DNA of 64,000 nt from Saprospiraceae bacterium (GTDB lineage: Bacteria; Bacteroidota; Bacteroidia; Chitinophagales; Saprospiraceae): NCBI GenBank assembly GCA_016716185.1, contig JADJWV010000002.1, positions 2,394,501 to 2,458,500 on the forward strand. The letters are read 5' to 3'. The number at the start of each line of letters is the position of its first letter. Position 1 is the first letter of the stretch. Positions 32,101-37,010 of this stretch are shown here, one piece after another. Below the pieces are notes generated by a model. It was not told the DNA's origin. It searched no databases and worked only from the letters and a program-made list of their open reading frames with translations. The position numbers and the translations under genes are program-made.

Positions 32101-33227
32101 GTAAGAAGAACAGGTGCAGGACAATTGGCCGGTTGCGCAACCGGTGGAGTATTGTCTGTGATATTGATAAGGAAGGTACAACAATTAGGTGGCATGGTTG
32201 GGCTTGCACCTCCTGGATTAAGTGGTCCGTTACCAAAACAATCCTGTGCACAGATACGGATGGTTAAAGTTCTGTTGGAAGGGCAGCCGGCACCGGTAAC
32301 TGTAGGAAAAGTGTTGTTTGGTGCTATTATAGGTGCAATCACCCTTTGGCTGTAAGTATAGCCGGGACCGCCACAAATATCCATGGAAGAAATGAAAGGC
32401 CTGAAATCCTCAACCGTATATTGACAAACTGCATTCCAGTTTCTCGCCTGATCGGGAACGCAAGTTGGAACCGGTGCCGTCAAATCTCTTAAGGTAACAT
32501 TGATGGTACCAAGGTTGGATACATTTCCACAGGCATCGGTTGTCTGATAGGTTACAGGAAGAGTTTGCGGGCTGGTTGGACAAGTCAATGTCAAAGGAGC
32601 CCCGGATATCGTAATATTAGCCAACAGCGTTGCATCGTCTGTACAGTTGTCATCCACAACCCCATTACCAAGCGTTGCCCTGATCATGGCTTCGGTTACC
32701 TGGCAACCGGCAATGACGTCAATAGTTCTGTTGATTGGGTTATCGACAGTTGGATCCTCAGTATCTTGGATTCTAAAGATGTCATTTCCTATAATAGAAC
32801 ATAATATATTATCTGCCGGATCGAGTGGATCGCCCAGATAGAAATATACAGCAACAATCTGTACTGTAATATCTGCATCTGCACAAGTAGAAGTTCGCGG
32901 CAAATTCAATAAGGTTCCAGCCAAAGGAGCCTGATCGTAGGAAATCAAGACCCACCCAGGGTTGGTTGTAACTGACCACCTGCCTGGTGCCCCAATTAAA
33001 TCTGGCACGGTTGCATTACAAGCTCCATTGAGCGTACCCAGGAATGGAAATGCACCCACAGGACCTGTCAAAGTACCTGCTGGCCCGGGAGCGCCTGCCG
33101 GACATGCTGGAATCTGAGAGTATCCCAAGGTTGACATGCAAATGGAGAGCACCAGGGCTAACAACCAACTGCAAGACCGGAATTGGAATGTAGAATCGTT
33201 TTTCATGAGATTAGATTTACTGTTCAT
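17103..33227 (-). CDS. Giant HYR/Ig-repeat T9SS adhesin-like protein with dockerin and cohesin-like modules
   Basis: About 5,374 residues from ATG 33227; an earlier in-frame start at 33305 would overlap the lipoprotein gene. Signal peptide to about residue 38 (GYSQ). Then follow HYR-like repeats with ATDNC and DTTPP motifs, and SprB/PKD-like repeats (about 560-2330). Embedded modules: a glycine-rich block (about 980-1220), an inserted non-Ig domain (about 2655-2875), a lamin-tail-like domain (3280-3420), a P-domain-like jelly roll (3505-3660), a SdrD-B-like domain (4955-5010), a dockerin-like pair (5012-5130), a cohesin-like domain (5146-5276) and a T9SS tail (SPNPFDVETVINF, 5286-5374). Cysteine is frequent. 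It is expected at the cell surface for adhesion or matrix formation; no catalytic domain is certain. It follows the FAS1-like lipoprotein by 10 bp. Confidence 0.9.
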   Translation of the reverse strand: MNSKSNLMKNDSTFQFRSCSWLLALVLSICMSTLGYSQIPACPAGAPGPAGTLTGPVGAFPFLGTLNGACNATVPDLIGAPGRWSVTTNPGWVLISYDQAPLAGTLLNLPRTSTCADADITVQIVAVYFYLGDPLDPADNILCSIIGNDIFRIQDTEDPTVDNPINRTIDVIAGCQVTEAMIRATLGNGVVDDNCTDDATLLANITISGAPLTLTCPTSPQTLPVTYQTTDACGNVSNLGTINVTLRDLTAPVPTCVPDQARNWNAVCQYTVEDFRPFISSMDICGGPGYTYSQRVIAPIIAPNNTFPTVTGAGCPSNRTLTIRICAQDCFGNGPLNPGGASPTMPPNCCTFLINITDNTPPVAQPANCPAPVLLTADAACMVTIPDFRNSSLFADNCDPIIDPTDIIQDPPPGPFDASGLTCPPIAMFDVVFTYTDCNGNGPVVLTCPDVISIQDLMAPDDITCPVPMDTFDMAINLATCQYTFATVPTDWFDGRAVAEDNCDPDPIEHNAMDTFDCTELGIQPIDVWAEDCSGNVSGVLAACNVYIRANPMDAHWTNPGPVCMSQLPLDLCAYITGVDCGEWSGDQLTAGRCDAGGGIFNPPAPGAYAVTYTVGDADCHVELTRVIQVEQTFAAPFLIDDFGICWCPDQLLDLETLLLGSAPEGGSWTISNTPGLALNLLPPPGPGNSHAARYDGGCGVATITYTYNDCSGTNPSDVIQITIRECPKISWDLASDYCQDEPFNLRWLILNGCQDYIVSLTVPVGPGPNNNILIGGAPIISPLSTFIFPILNTNIPAGTYGIQLTLSDPTGICLPVSEGRVIRIFQAAAPQSSVQGIRNPGILCETDTWPLVLNLIDPNDLSGNPLTPDNVRWFGGGVDDTGVTGEFTPNDSDGDGFPGPGTYTVCASVGDQRCEQIYCTLIEIDNHVPGTCTLQTYSACLEPGATISFSDLLESDAILGGKFTVNAISGNVMEEFNYTGGVQQWVVPAGVTQIQIDAYGAQGGQGSWGGFCGTGGLGGYASGTLAVTPGQVINIYVGGQGAEDDAVDMNAPGGFNGGGNGGFDDAGQVANGGGGGGASDVRVGGVALGNRVLVAGGGGGAACNSDGGNGGGLTGDPGGSFINSIGGGGGTQAAGGLAGLLVRGATHGSLGQGGNGGTAVQAHGCGGGGGGYYGGGGGTSTTDHGQGWGASGGGGSSYIGGVTSGITNPGVQAGNGLVRITANNPAFNVVVGDMVTGIVYNGGCGTLEYEYRVESCPADIVCTGIINISQKPHADITGPQTYCANDTVDYTLRNNGDAQVCGELGVWTGPGVTDHGNGLTASFDASVAGEGTHYVIYTIGVDEPVECIETDTLEMVVYAASDPSFTIPQNTCEDVTSITLQLDNPDPSVDEDSPDFNAEVYWSGPGVTDNPGNDPSGTFNPSVAGPGYHLICVMTGEGTCMKFSCQLIEVHEVRNASLVNDRSLGCFDFDFGAGPFIYFDLNQLYLDNNTTRGGTWSVISGVSSVRNEILVAGPGCHQLRYTVPAAYAGATGGCAEMSDDVFLILNEEPQTEFDLAEEACWDGIPGSLTLATNYTGQTYGNGSSDRTYLWSATLVSGAGPIPTFNLNNIQEPTITIQGAGVFNICLTETLEYAACGAAGPSNFCSRTHCELLNITQTNVEVNPSWTRPNPYQFCTTDPCIDLDVLITGNTGGVFTGTGVSVQGAHPNYQFCPAAAGPGTHAITYTVNNGAGCTAVMTHNVEVYAPVNAICPEDDFTLACATRRLGSAQTYGGFANASEFFIPVNIESYYTMGTFDMETFLCPAATRGGTWSLISTPANALGGGITGAINGVNTLIYTDPGCYVVQYTVRAWPGATPGCVSTMQYRLTVGEEPTPKFTLPNEICWAPGVPTISYNIIPTYLESQLPHPQTTLFLRGFSTSNAAVATVSAGGLVTIVGAGTATICMQEHYDNLNCSFVECRKEYCQTITVTNTTTASSPNWTGFGPICVDAACVDLDALVTGTPGGVFTGQGVSVSGAHPNYVFCPATAGVGTHVVTYTVNSPDGCTNVMSRNIIVAPLANATLANKQIPCVVEPGGVIPLSVLFASTATSAGGTWSFANTPPAGAQIMGNNLVYTQAGCYCFTYTVATVPGATSGGCFAQGSACLQISEQPTPNFSVQNEICWSANDPVTVFTPLVNSPNYDPAGTVSRTWATNPAVLPAISLNGATGAFTINGPVPPGGLNFQLCMTENITTAACGPSTGPNPATPGNPQIICSETTCELIVIRDGTLLNASFTITPTNPCVGQAVTLIPVTPGGTFTGAGVTNPGNGGNGTFVPTSCGVYAVTYIVDDPNGCNNSYTLNIYTDTVRPVLNLPANIVVDCQANLTPSMAAWAAGASATDNCGAVTVTSRIFDRQSSCSPGTGTYVFQFTATDFCGNTTVGYANYTVRDVTPPVVTGGGNLVIECGNDVYARVYQWIDSHAGAIATDACDGSPYLLWSNNFNGIINNYCGAPVPVTFTVRDRCGNSTSFTFTLQVRDQTPPIWNVRPVNATFECDNTTDPYSQVSAWLRSNGDGIALDSCFTSVSYINNFNGLTGGCNRNTGSALVTFWAIDACGNSSSAQATVAVVDRTPPEITSAAKDTVVECDGLGNTREFAVWIANHGGARATDLCSGVSCGPIAGARAAFVTGTSLPWGGGPGYDDYTTSMNQIFGAGNWDQFNFNAPAGTIFSQNYRFIYLDGSDGSADEFNAFVNANRTLVEGWVACGGRLFLNAAPNEGGNIDLGFGGVQILYNQASTLINSVVASGAILNGPYQPTGTNYTGNFYAHAIVGPPTMVVMIRENGGANRPVFAQTLWGSGVVMFGGMTASGWHQPQPNARNLRWNILDRLNTITLQNDINRLTDGIFVWDTTLMRTEVTCGQNRILTYMFNALDSCGNISNASIAKFIVRDTTPPVWVANPTNEIVECDGRGNVAQLNAWLAINGRGIILGDPCNGTVRFEHDQVREYDRCSNTDSVVYRFTAIDCSGNSSTREASFIIRDTRPPTLVTPARDTTLSCANLSGNNDDELISWLNRRAYFSTTDECSDVINYSNNYDVNNWVLGCSNTRYIDVTFFAIDDCGNVTSDVGRFAIVDNERPRFLNCPPPIVQNAEKDHCDAYVTVPKLVATDNCTQSDSIVITQIYGPNPTQYRFPVGTTILKYEARDLCNNRDTCTIKVVVNDYWDVPVITCPGDFDLVNTPGVCGTNNVQGLAPTSVTDVCPHTAVLYDITNEAGDTIKKGIRDASGSNFPKGLNKVCYTVQDQPILLITEVTQQLGGTLVGATSPVPAFISPADVNGDYIEITNFGPSAIDVSCLSLQIFEGRTLVGTYTLPNMPGPVLPSGGVLTLHVGAAIAGFPDNPAQFFFNMNLSETTIGTPRGYVLNHLGLRNVDAVTTNGFNIVGLGTPPMTAAGWSGTSVTNTNRGSYYRWCIFDRNIADDWRLAEACEPASIGRMNPILQQYVFPANGLTTSVQTIAAQKDTCCFNVRVSDLEIPMCATNDTLLPNGNTGTFSGPGCYLFTLNVPVNPPTKIIDVWVRNVNLSVTNFATIEATLIHPDGTRIRLWNDGTCNGSTNFIASRISDLDATLVANAVCANLAAGNNYRPDQALAGLCPKSAAGTWRLEIENNSPTPSTITLNSWGLTVISQRAYAQGDTTFNNDLDQCGANFMWIHPTVMDNCCMGTVDVEYIPIPVPGCPLHVVPTGGRVAGGTKTTQFFGVGTTRVVYTLTDMSGNTGSCEFSVTIRDNQAPVFTNCPKDYSINLPGGDCFAFLEINPALWADDNCDSVRIDVNPPLNTQLGIGSHKIVATATDKAGNSTMCMWTITVIEATPSGNDLACVDEINFSLGPDCRGEITADELLAGIKYGCKDNFQLIVQDWITGQTHSTIFTIADIGRYFKVTVIDPVTGNKCWSKVFVEYKATPRITCPPDLSVDCNSLLDPDALGYPTITSCIIDYDVHYDDTIQKAKDCDFPFVFIIHRTFTVTNELGNSSQCKQTIWVRGFDLNSISWPRNYDNLDLPALSCDAKIYNKDVTPHIIPQPYCVDGYLLDSAYWYATGGDPSIVDPFARDLSGDRLPKTLGWNCIDGGVNNGHPSPTAIYYDEHPNWRNARACWGPNQVVKWHGTGAPHLNGTPLTENNKNCNLSIRYDDEVYDICENGYEILRYWKVRNMCLPPAAGINPVEWIQVIKVLDQEGPKILYPDTVVVGTGPWTCDGTWEVPSPWITDNCADSVRYSVRTWTGTAIQQADGSWIVINMKLGIWPVVITAEDACGNKTEKVIKVNVIDNTPPTAVCDRNIVVGISGNQSPGENFGKIFAEDINDGSFDNCKPHIFFKAIRMEHLRSTNNGSNANQADNGTNCAGINGDDNAVLDGNQIYFDDHIKFCCSDVNQKIMVVLRVFDVDPGAGPISPARMNQTGNLFGRFSDCMIEIEVQDKGVPTVVAPPNIVVSCWFWFDVDKLDDPTDPTFGRVVTDLSDRKKVVTNDLVCYNYCVRNDITGYPGFVPGAPPSNPPAWNRACEYYQQLFDTAHADRKHELTWGFDGYVLSNCGNNPTISVNDNRECGQGQLTRTVVARGPNGISVTATQTIWVVDCDPFYINRADNCDSDDDITWPGNCTGQATTIAGCGADLSPDNPLLGRPTVENGADDLCSLISIEHFDEVFTIEPDACFKVLRKWVVIDWCQYDPSLDPENGRWEYLQIIKVTDTDKPVVSITVGDCEPAVKTNGVCYGHINITADATDNCSPLDWLFYEYKIDFFNDGKGAYSGKDAVVGPLTRKEFAAGRTPLFHDNPYADNENDPFSASGTYPIGIHNICWHVEDGCGNVGITCQLFEVKDCKAPTPYCLTGVITVPMPTSGCVTIWAKDLDRGSFDNCTDADDLAFYFDGDPTKTSITICCSDFVAAGANDELVVDVQMWVEDEEGNTDYCKTVVIVQDNQDICPDGLKKGRITGDLVTEKGDETESANVQMYVGAQMMREVTTKKDGHFMFGDLNYGPTSEYLVRPLRNDNHVNGVSTADIVKIQRHILSIEYLNSPYKIIAADVNSSASITASDVTEIRKLILGVNSEFTKVQSWTFVPKEYVFPNPSVPYNAPREKMIQMPDASTHNEDFVAVKMGDVTGNAIANNVTASTTRTKERLNLEIETGKLVAGESYTVEFKSSNFTEIIGYQFTLNFDNTAMFFEKFESGVLQLDETNFGMAHIDAGKITTSWNNREAQSFEADEVLFSITFKALKNSSITELLAITSDVTYAEAYNSKLEERGVELGVRTDNGVVESGVFELYQNSPNPFDVETVINFRLPNAAPALLTIYDVTGKVIRVYDIKGVKGLNSIRIDKDEINASGVLYYQLDAADHTATKRMTKLK

Positions 33228-33237
33228 TTTTAATTTT

Positions 33238-33858
33238 CTATTTGATGAGGTTTTCGACAAAAACGAGCTGGATGGCCGGAGGAATTTGTTCGACGTGCAC
33301 CACACGCGTTTTGAAATTCCCGGAATTCAGTTCTTTATTGTTGAGATCAAGGTTTAACATTCTGTTGTGGAAAGTCCTGAAGGAAGGATTTGGTCCTTCA
33401 GCGACCGCAGCAAAGGCGGTATGCTTCTGGAAAAAACTCAAATGCTCCTGTGTGACCAGTTCCGGATAAATGAGGTTGTTGAAAATCACCTCATCCAAAG
33501 TTTTCAAGGCAGCATCAGAGGGAATCACCACCAGATACTTGAGGATGTCCATCCTCATAAATGAATTCAGGTATTTGCCGTCGTTGAGGAATTCCCCGTA
33601 GAGTTCATAACCTGCCTGTGCTTTTACCGCACTCACCATTTGCTTGTAAGTGGATTCGAGCTCCTCTTTGGCTACGTAAGTGCTTGTCGAAGTTTGCTGA
33701 CCGGATACGGGTTTGGTGGCAGTCTGGGAATTTTGAGAATTATTGGCCTTATTGCCACACGCACAAGACACAAAACATATGGTTGCCGTGAGCACCATAA
33801 GTGTCCATGAAGTAGGTAAATGCAGACAGCAGTCTGCTAATGTTGTGCGTCTTTTCAT
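33238..33858 (-). CDS. FAS1-like lipoprotein, copy 1
   Basis: 206 residues with a lipoprotein signal (hydrophobic stretch to FVSC, Cys about 32). A Ser/Thr/Gln-rich linker precedes a divergent fasciclin-type domain: YLVVIPSDAALKTLDEV, then LSFFQKHTAF, then the closing VVHVEQIPPAIQLVFVENLI. FAS1 domains mediate adhesion. It lies immediately before the giant HYR gene and almost certainly shares its transcript. The second pair at 36277/34203 has the same order, so the two products probably work together, with the lipoprotein in the outer membrane as a possible anchor or partner. A start at 33798 is also possible. Confidence 0.65.
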   Translation of the reverse strand: MKRRTTLADCCLHLPTSWTLMVLTATICFVSCACGNKANNSQNSQTATKPVSGQQTSTSTYVAKEELESTYKQMVSAVKAQAGYELYGEFLNDGKYLNSFMRMDILKYLVVIPSDAALKTLDEVIFNNLIYPELVTQEHLSFFQKHTAFAAVAEGPNPSFRTFHNRMLNLDLNNKELNSGNFKTRVVHVEQIPPAIQLVFVENLIK

Positions 33859-33979
33859 CCTAGGTTCGGTTTTGTATGTCAGAAATTGCCACCAGGAATT
33901 AGTCCATTCCTAAGACAATCAATAACTTACAATCTTATGCTTCGTCAGGGATGGCTTCTACATCCCTAATAATACCTTG

Positions 33980-33987
33980 CAAATATA
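33980..33987 (-). promoter_or_regulatory. Promoter of the FAS1/giant-adhesin operon
   Basis: On the minus strand TATATTTG matches the -7 box exactly, about 120 bp before the lipoprotein start. The 33859-34202 gap otherwise holds AT-rich DNA and the terminator of the next gene. Confidence 0.5.
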
Positions 33988-34145
33988 AGTGCTGGTTTCA
34001 ATTCGTTACTACAGCCCTGCAAAAAAATTATATTTTTTTTTTACTAAAATATATATTAGCTGTATTTCAATTGATTATAAATTATATAATTCCAAATGTG
34101 TTAAATTAATGTTTTGGATACAGAGGCTTAACGGCCATCATATAT

Positions 34146-34177
34146 AAAAAAAAAGGCGGATGTAACCGCCTTTTTTT
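34146..34177 (-). terminator. Terminator of the second HYR gene
   Basis: GGCGG (34155-34159), 6-nt loop and CCGCC (34166-34170), extended by flanking A and T runs. It lies 26 bp beyond the stop at 34203 and could work in both directions. Confidence 0.85.
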
Positions 34178-34202
34178 ATTTGCTTTATATATTATAAGAA
34201 TA

Positions 34203-35930
34203 TTAATTTGATCGCTGTAAAATCAGGGTTTGACTTCCGCTTGGTGTCTCGACATGACAAAAATATACCCCGGCAAATTCCAGATCCCTGCTTTCAATTC
34301 CAAGCACATTTCTTCCCTGCTGACCAAAACCGTTGAGAATTTTTACCACTTTTCCGGTTTGGGTAACCAGGCTGACCCTGTACATCCCTCCCTGTGCCAT
34401 ATTAAAATGGATCTGAGACTGATCTCTGAACGGGTTAGGATAAGCCCCCAGATACAGGTCGAAATCCTCATCCGTCGAATTGTGATTTAATTCCTGACTT
34501 ACTCTTTCAAGCTTATTATAGCTGTCGGTCAAATCGCGTTGGTCTTTTAAAGGTGGTGCGCAGCCCTCGTCGTACTCCAGTAATATATTGAATATACAGC
34601 AATTGCCTGGCAAGGGTGCATTCAATGGCGGGTTGAGCGCACCGTTGCCACAAAGGTCTTGTGCACAAACCCGAACTTTTGCTAAACGCGGACCAGAGGC
34701 AAGATTGATCACCGGATATACATTATTACCATAGGCCCCCTTTGGAGGATTGGTAAGAGAAAGTATGCGCTGGCTGTAGATGATACAGGTAATGTCGCAA
34801 TCTGCATCACAGGCTTCTATCACTGTAGGCTCCAGTGTAAAATTTTGGAATGGGTAATTGGGATCCGGCCAACAAACTGAAAAATCTGCAGGAGCTATTA
34901 AAACAGGAGCCGTTACATCTTTCACGTAGATACTCACCACTTCGGGATTGGATACATTTCCACAGGCATCTGTCGTTGTAAACGTATAACAATACACGCC
35001 TTCCGGATTGTAGGGGCAGGTCACCATAGGTTCTCCGGGCAGATAGCTGATACATTCAAATCCGCCGTATTCAACCTGAAGATTGGCCAACAAGGTAGCA
35101 TCGCTGGTACAATTGTCGCTTACATGCGAAGCATTCACCAAAGCCAGCAACTGCAATTCTGTAATCTCGCAATCCACGTTTGCATTTAAGGTAAAGTTAT
35201 TGGGTAAATTGATGACCGGAGGAACATTTTCATTAACGGTGACATCGATATCCTGCTCCTTTTCATTCCCACAGGCATCTACGATGTGAAATGTCCAGCA
35301 TTGAATCCCTTCCGGGCATTCCGGATCCGGTGGTGGATTCTGTCCGCAAGGGGTCACCCAACTATTGGCTACCAGATAATCCTTGCTGGTGCAATTATCT
35401 TTTACATGTGCTTTCTTCAGCAATAACTTCACATCCACAGCATCGATGACACAATCGTTTGTGACATTGATGGTCATGTCGCCAAATCCAACGAAACTTG
35501 GCATGGTTTCATCGACCGCATCAAAGAAATCAGACAATACGATGCTGCACAAAATATCATCCTCGCTGTTGGTAGGATCTCCAAAGTAAAAAAAGATCGC
35601 TTCGATATACACTTCGATGTCGTCATTTGAACACACACTTCCACCAGGCATCGTAATCTGCTCACTTGATGAAGGTGCCTGGCTTACACTGATCAGATCA
35701 AAACCAGGTCCGGGTGATGCCACCCATCGGCTCAATAAATCAGGGACCAAAACTTTACAATTGTTTGAATTGATAGACACAGTAACAGGAGTGTTGTTGA
35801 TCTGATCCAGGGTATTGCCAAGTCCGGGATCGCATGGCGGCAATTGAGCATGTGCCCAATTGAGCATGAACATGAATATGAAAACCAATAGGATTTTGAG
35901 GTTCAGGTGTAGTTTTAAACGTTTTTCCAT
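34203..35930 (-). CDS. HYR-type T9SS protein, short paralogue of the giant adhesin
   Basis: 575 residues from ATG 35930 (MEKRLKLHLN); the frame continues upstream without conserved sequence. Signal peptide to WAHAQ (about 29). The N-terminal region and HYR-like repeats follow (NCTSDATLLANLQV, TTDACGNVSNPEV, RVCAQDLCGNGALNPP). A T9SS tail ends it (AYPNPFRDQSQIHFN ... FAGVYFCHVET ... LILQRS). The first 400 residues parallel the start of the giant protein, including FYFGDPTNSEDDILCSI against FYLGDPLDPADNILCSI. It thus resembles the giant with its middle removed. A surface structural role is inferred; no catalytic residues are seen. It follows FAS1-like copy 2 by 346 bp with no other gene between. 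Confidence 0.85.
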   Translation of the reverse strand: MEKRLKLHLNLKILLVFIFMFMLNWAHAQLPPCDPGLGNTLDQINNTPVTVSINSNNCKVLVPDLLSRWVASPGPGFDLISVSQAPSSSEQITMPGGSVCSNDDIEVYIEAIFFYFGDPTNSEDDILCSIVLSDFFDAVDETMPSFVGFGDMTINVTNDCVIDAVDVKLLLKKAHVKDNCTSKDYLVANSWVTPCGQNPPPDPECPEGIQCWTFHIVDACGNEKEQDIDVTVNENVPPVINLPNNFTLNANVDCEITELQLLALVNASHVSDNCTSDATLLANLQVEYGGFECISYLPGEPMVTCPYNPEGVYCYTFTTTDACGNVSNPEVVSIYVKDVTAPVLIAPADFSVCWPDPNYPFQNFTLEPTVIEACDADCDITCIIYSQRILSLTNPPKGAYGNNVYPVINLASGPRLAKVRVCAQDLCGNGALNPPLNAPLPGNCCIFNILLEYDEGCAPPLKDQRDLTDSYNKLERVSQELNHNSTDEDFDLYLGAYPNPFRDQSQIHFNMAQGGMYRVSLVTQTGKVVKILNGFGQQGRNVLGIESRDLEFAGVYFCHVETPSGSQTLILQRSN

Positions 35931-36276
35931 AAGAAACAAAATTTGAGTGATTTTAACTTTAGACCCTGTAAATTTAATGCGCCAGGCATTAAATTCAAAG
36001 CTGTAAGACTGCAAATTAAAGATTAATTTTTTTGATTATATAAATTCAACACTTCCAATTGCAAACCAAGATCAAAGGCAGCACGAATGAACTCGATAAA
36101 TATTTATCTCTTTGCGATTCTGAAAATAAATTTTATTGAATATCTGTTATCCTGGCCTGAATGGACCATTCCTCCGGAAAACGAATTTCAGAACAGGTAA
36201 ATGAGTATTACCTGTCTACTCCGGAATATCATTTCCAATCTTTATTTTTCGTTAAGGACTCAGCGTCCTCTGATAC

Positions 36277-36903
36277 TTAATAAAATAAGGCTTCATCCAA
36301 ACGGAAGACATGCAATTTGGATCCCGCCATACCAGCTATTTTAAAAGCAGAGGTCCTTTTTAAATCAGGCATCGAAACACTATCCCGGCTAAACCTGAGA
36401 CTTTGTCCGGACATGGCAGTAAAAGCATAACCAGCGAATGGTTTTATGGGTTGAGGCGAAGCATGATGAATGAAAAATTTCATTTGATAGCCCAAATGCA
36501 TTCCGGAATCATCAGTCAGCATCAACCTTACTCTTTCCGGCATTTTCATAAATCCGGCATCTGTAATTGCCAGTATTCTGTAACCCTGTTTACCTGAATT
36601 CGCAAACAAATGTTTGCCTTTCATGCGACCTACCAAAGCCGCAAATTTGCTCAGGTCCTTTTGCGAAGAAAGATAAGCCTCCAGCTCTTCGATCAGGTTG
36701 TAGGAAGCCTGCTGTTTCTCCAGATCTTCCTGCGATGGAGGCGGCAGGGTATCGGGCATTACGCGCTTCTCGGCAGGTTTTGAAGCGGTCTTTGCATCCT
36801 GAACCTGTTCCTTTTTCATTTTACATGAAATGGGCAGGAGAAATAGAACAGAAACCATGCACAAAATTTTATAACGCGTTTTAATCATCATGTTTTGATT
36901 CAT
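36277..36903 (-). CDS. FAS1-like lipoprotein, copy 2
   Basis: 208 residues with a lipoprotein signal (LLPISCKMKK, Cys about 27), a Lys/Pro-rich linker and a divergent fasciclin-like domain: LSKFAALVGR, YRILAITDAGFMKMPERV, MKFFIHHASP and a closing LHVFRLDEALF. The arrangement matches copy 1 although sequence identity is low. It precedes the short HYR gene (34203-35930) with a 346-bp gap in which only AT-rich DNA is seen. It is divergent from the carboxyltransferase gene, whose promoter shares the 107-bp spacer. Confidence 0.6.
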   Translation of the reverse strand: MNQNMMIKTRYKILCMVSVLFLLPISCKMKKEQVQDAKTASKPAEKRVMPDTLPPPSQEDLEKQQASYNLIEELEAYLSSQKDLSKFAALVGRMKGKHLFANSGKQGYRILAITDAGFMKMPERVRLMLTDDSGMHLGYQMKFFIHHASPQPIKPFAGYAFTAMSGQSLRFSRDSVSMPDLKRTSAFKIAGMAGSKLHVFRLDEALFY

Positions 36904-36911
36904 TTGAACCG

Positions 36912-36919
36912 CAAAGTTA
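36912..36919 (-). promoter_or_regulatory. -7 box of FAS1-like copy 2
   Basis: The minus strand reads TAACTTTG, an exact TAnnTTTG match, only 8 bp before ATG 36903. The transcript would be nearly leaderless. Confidence 0.5.
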
Positions 36920-36998
36920 GCGCTGTAAATTGAATCTCCATTTTTTCATCGGCAGCCAACAAGGTTTTAATTCACACGATATCCTCCAATTTGCTTTC

Positions 36999-37006
36999 TA
37001 CCTTTG
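36999..37006 (+). promoter_or_regulatory. -7 box of the carboxyltransferase gene (near-leaderless)
   Basis: TACCTTTG matches the -7 box exactly and ends 4 bp before ATG 37011. Start of transcription would fall at or beside the start codon. It supports ATG 37011 over the upstream in-frame ATG at 36930. Confidence 0.55.
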
Positions 37007-37010
37007 CAGT

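Noticed and set aside
33228..33305. Longer N-terminus for the giant protein (start 33305)
   Set aside because: It would overlap the FAS1-like gene by 68 bp and place 26 polar residues before the signal peptide.
17544..33357. Many plus-strand open frames of 60-190 codons opposite the giant gene
   Set aside because: Shadow frames of a biased, stop-poor coding sequence; none has a recognisable motif or start context.
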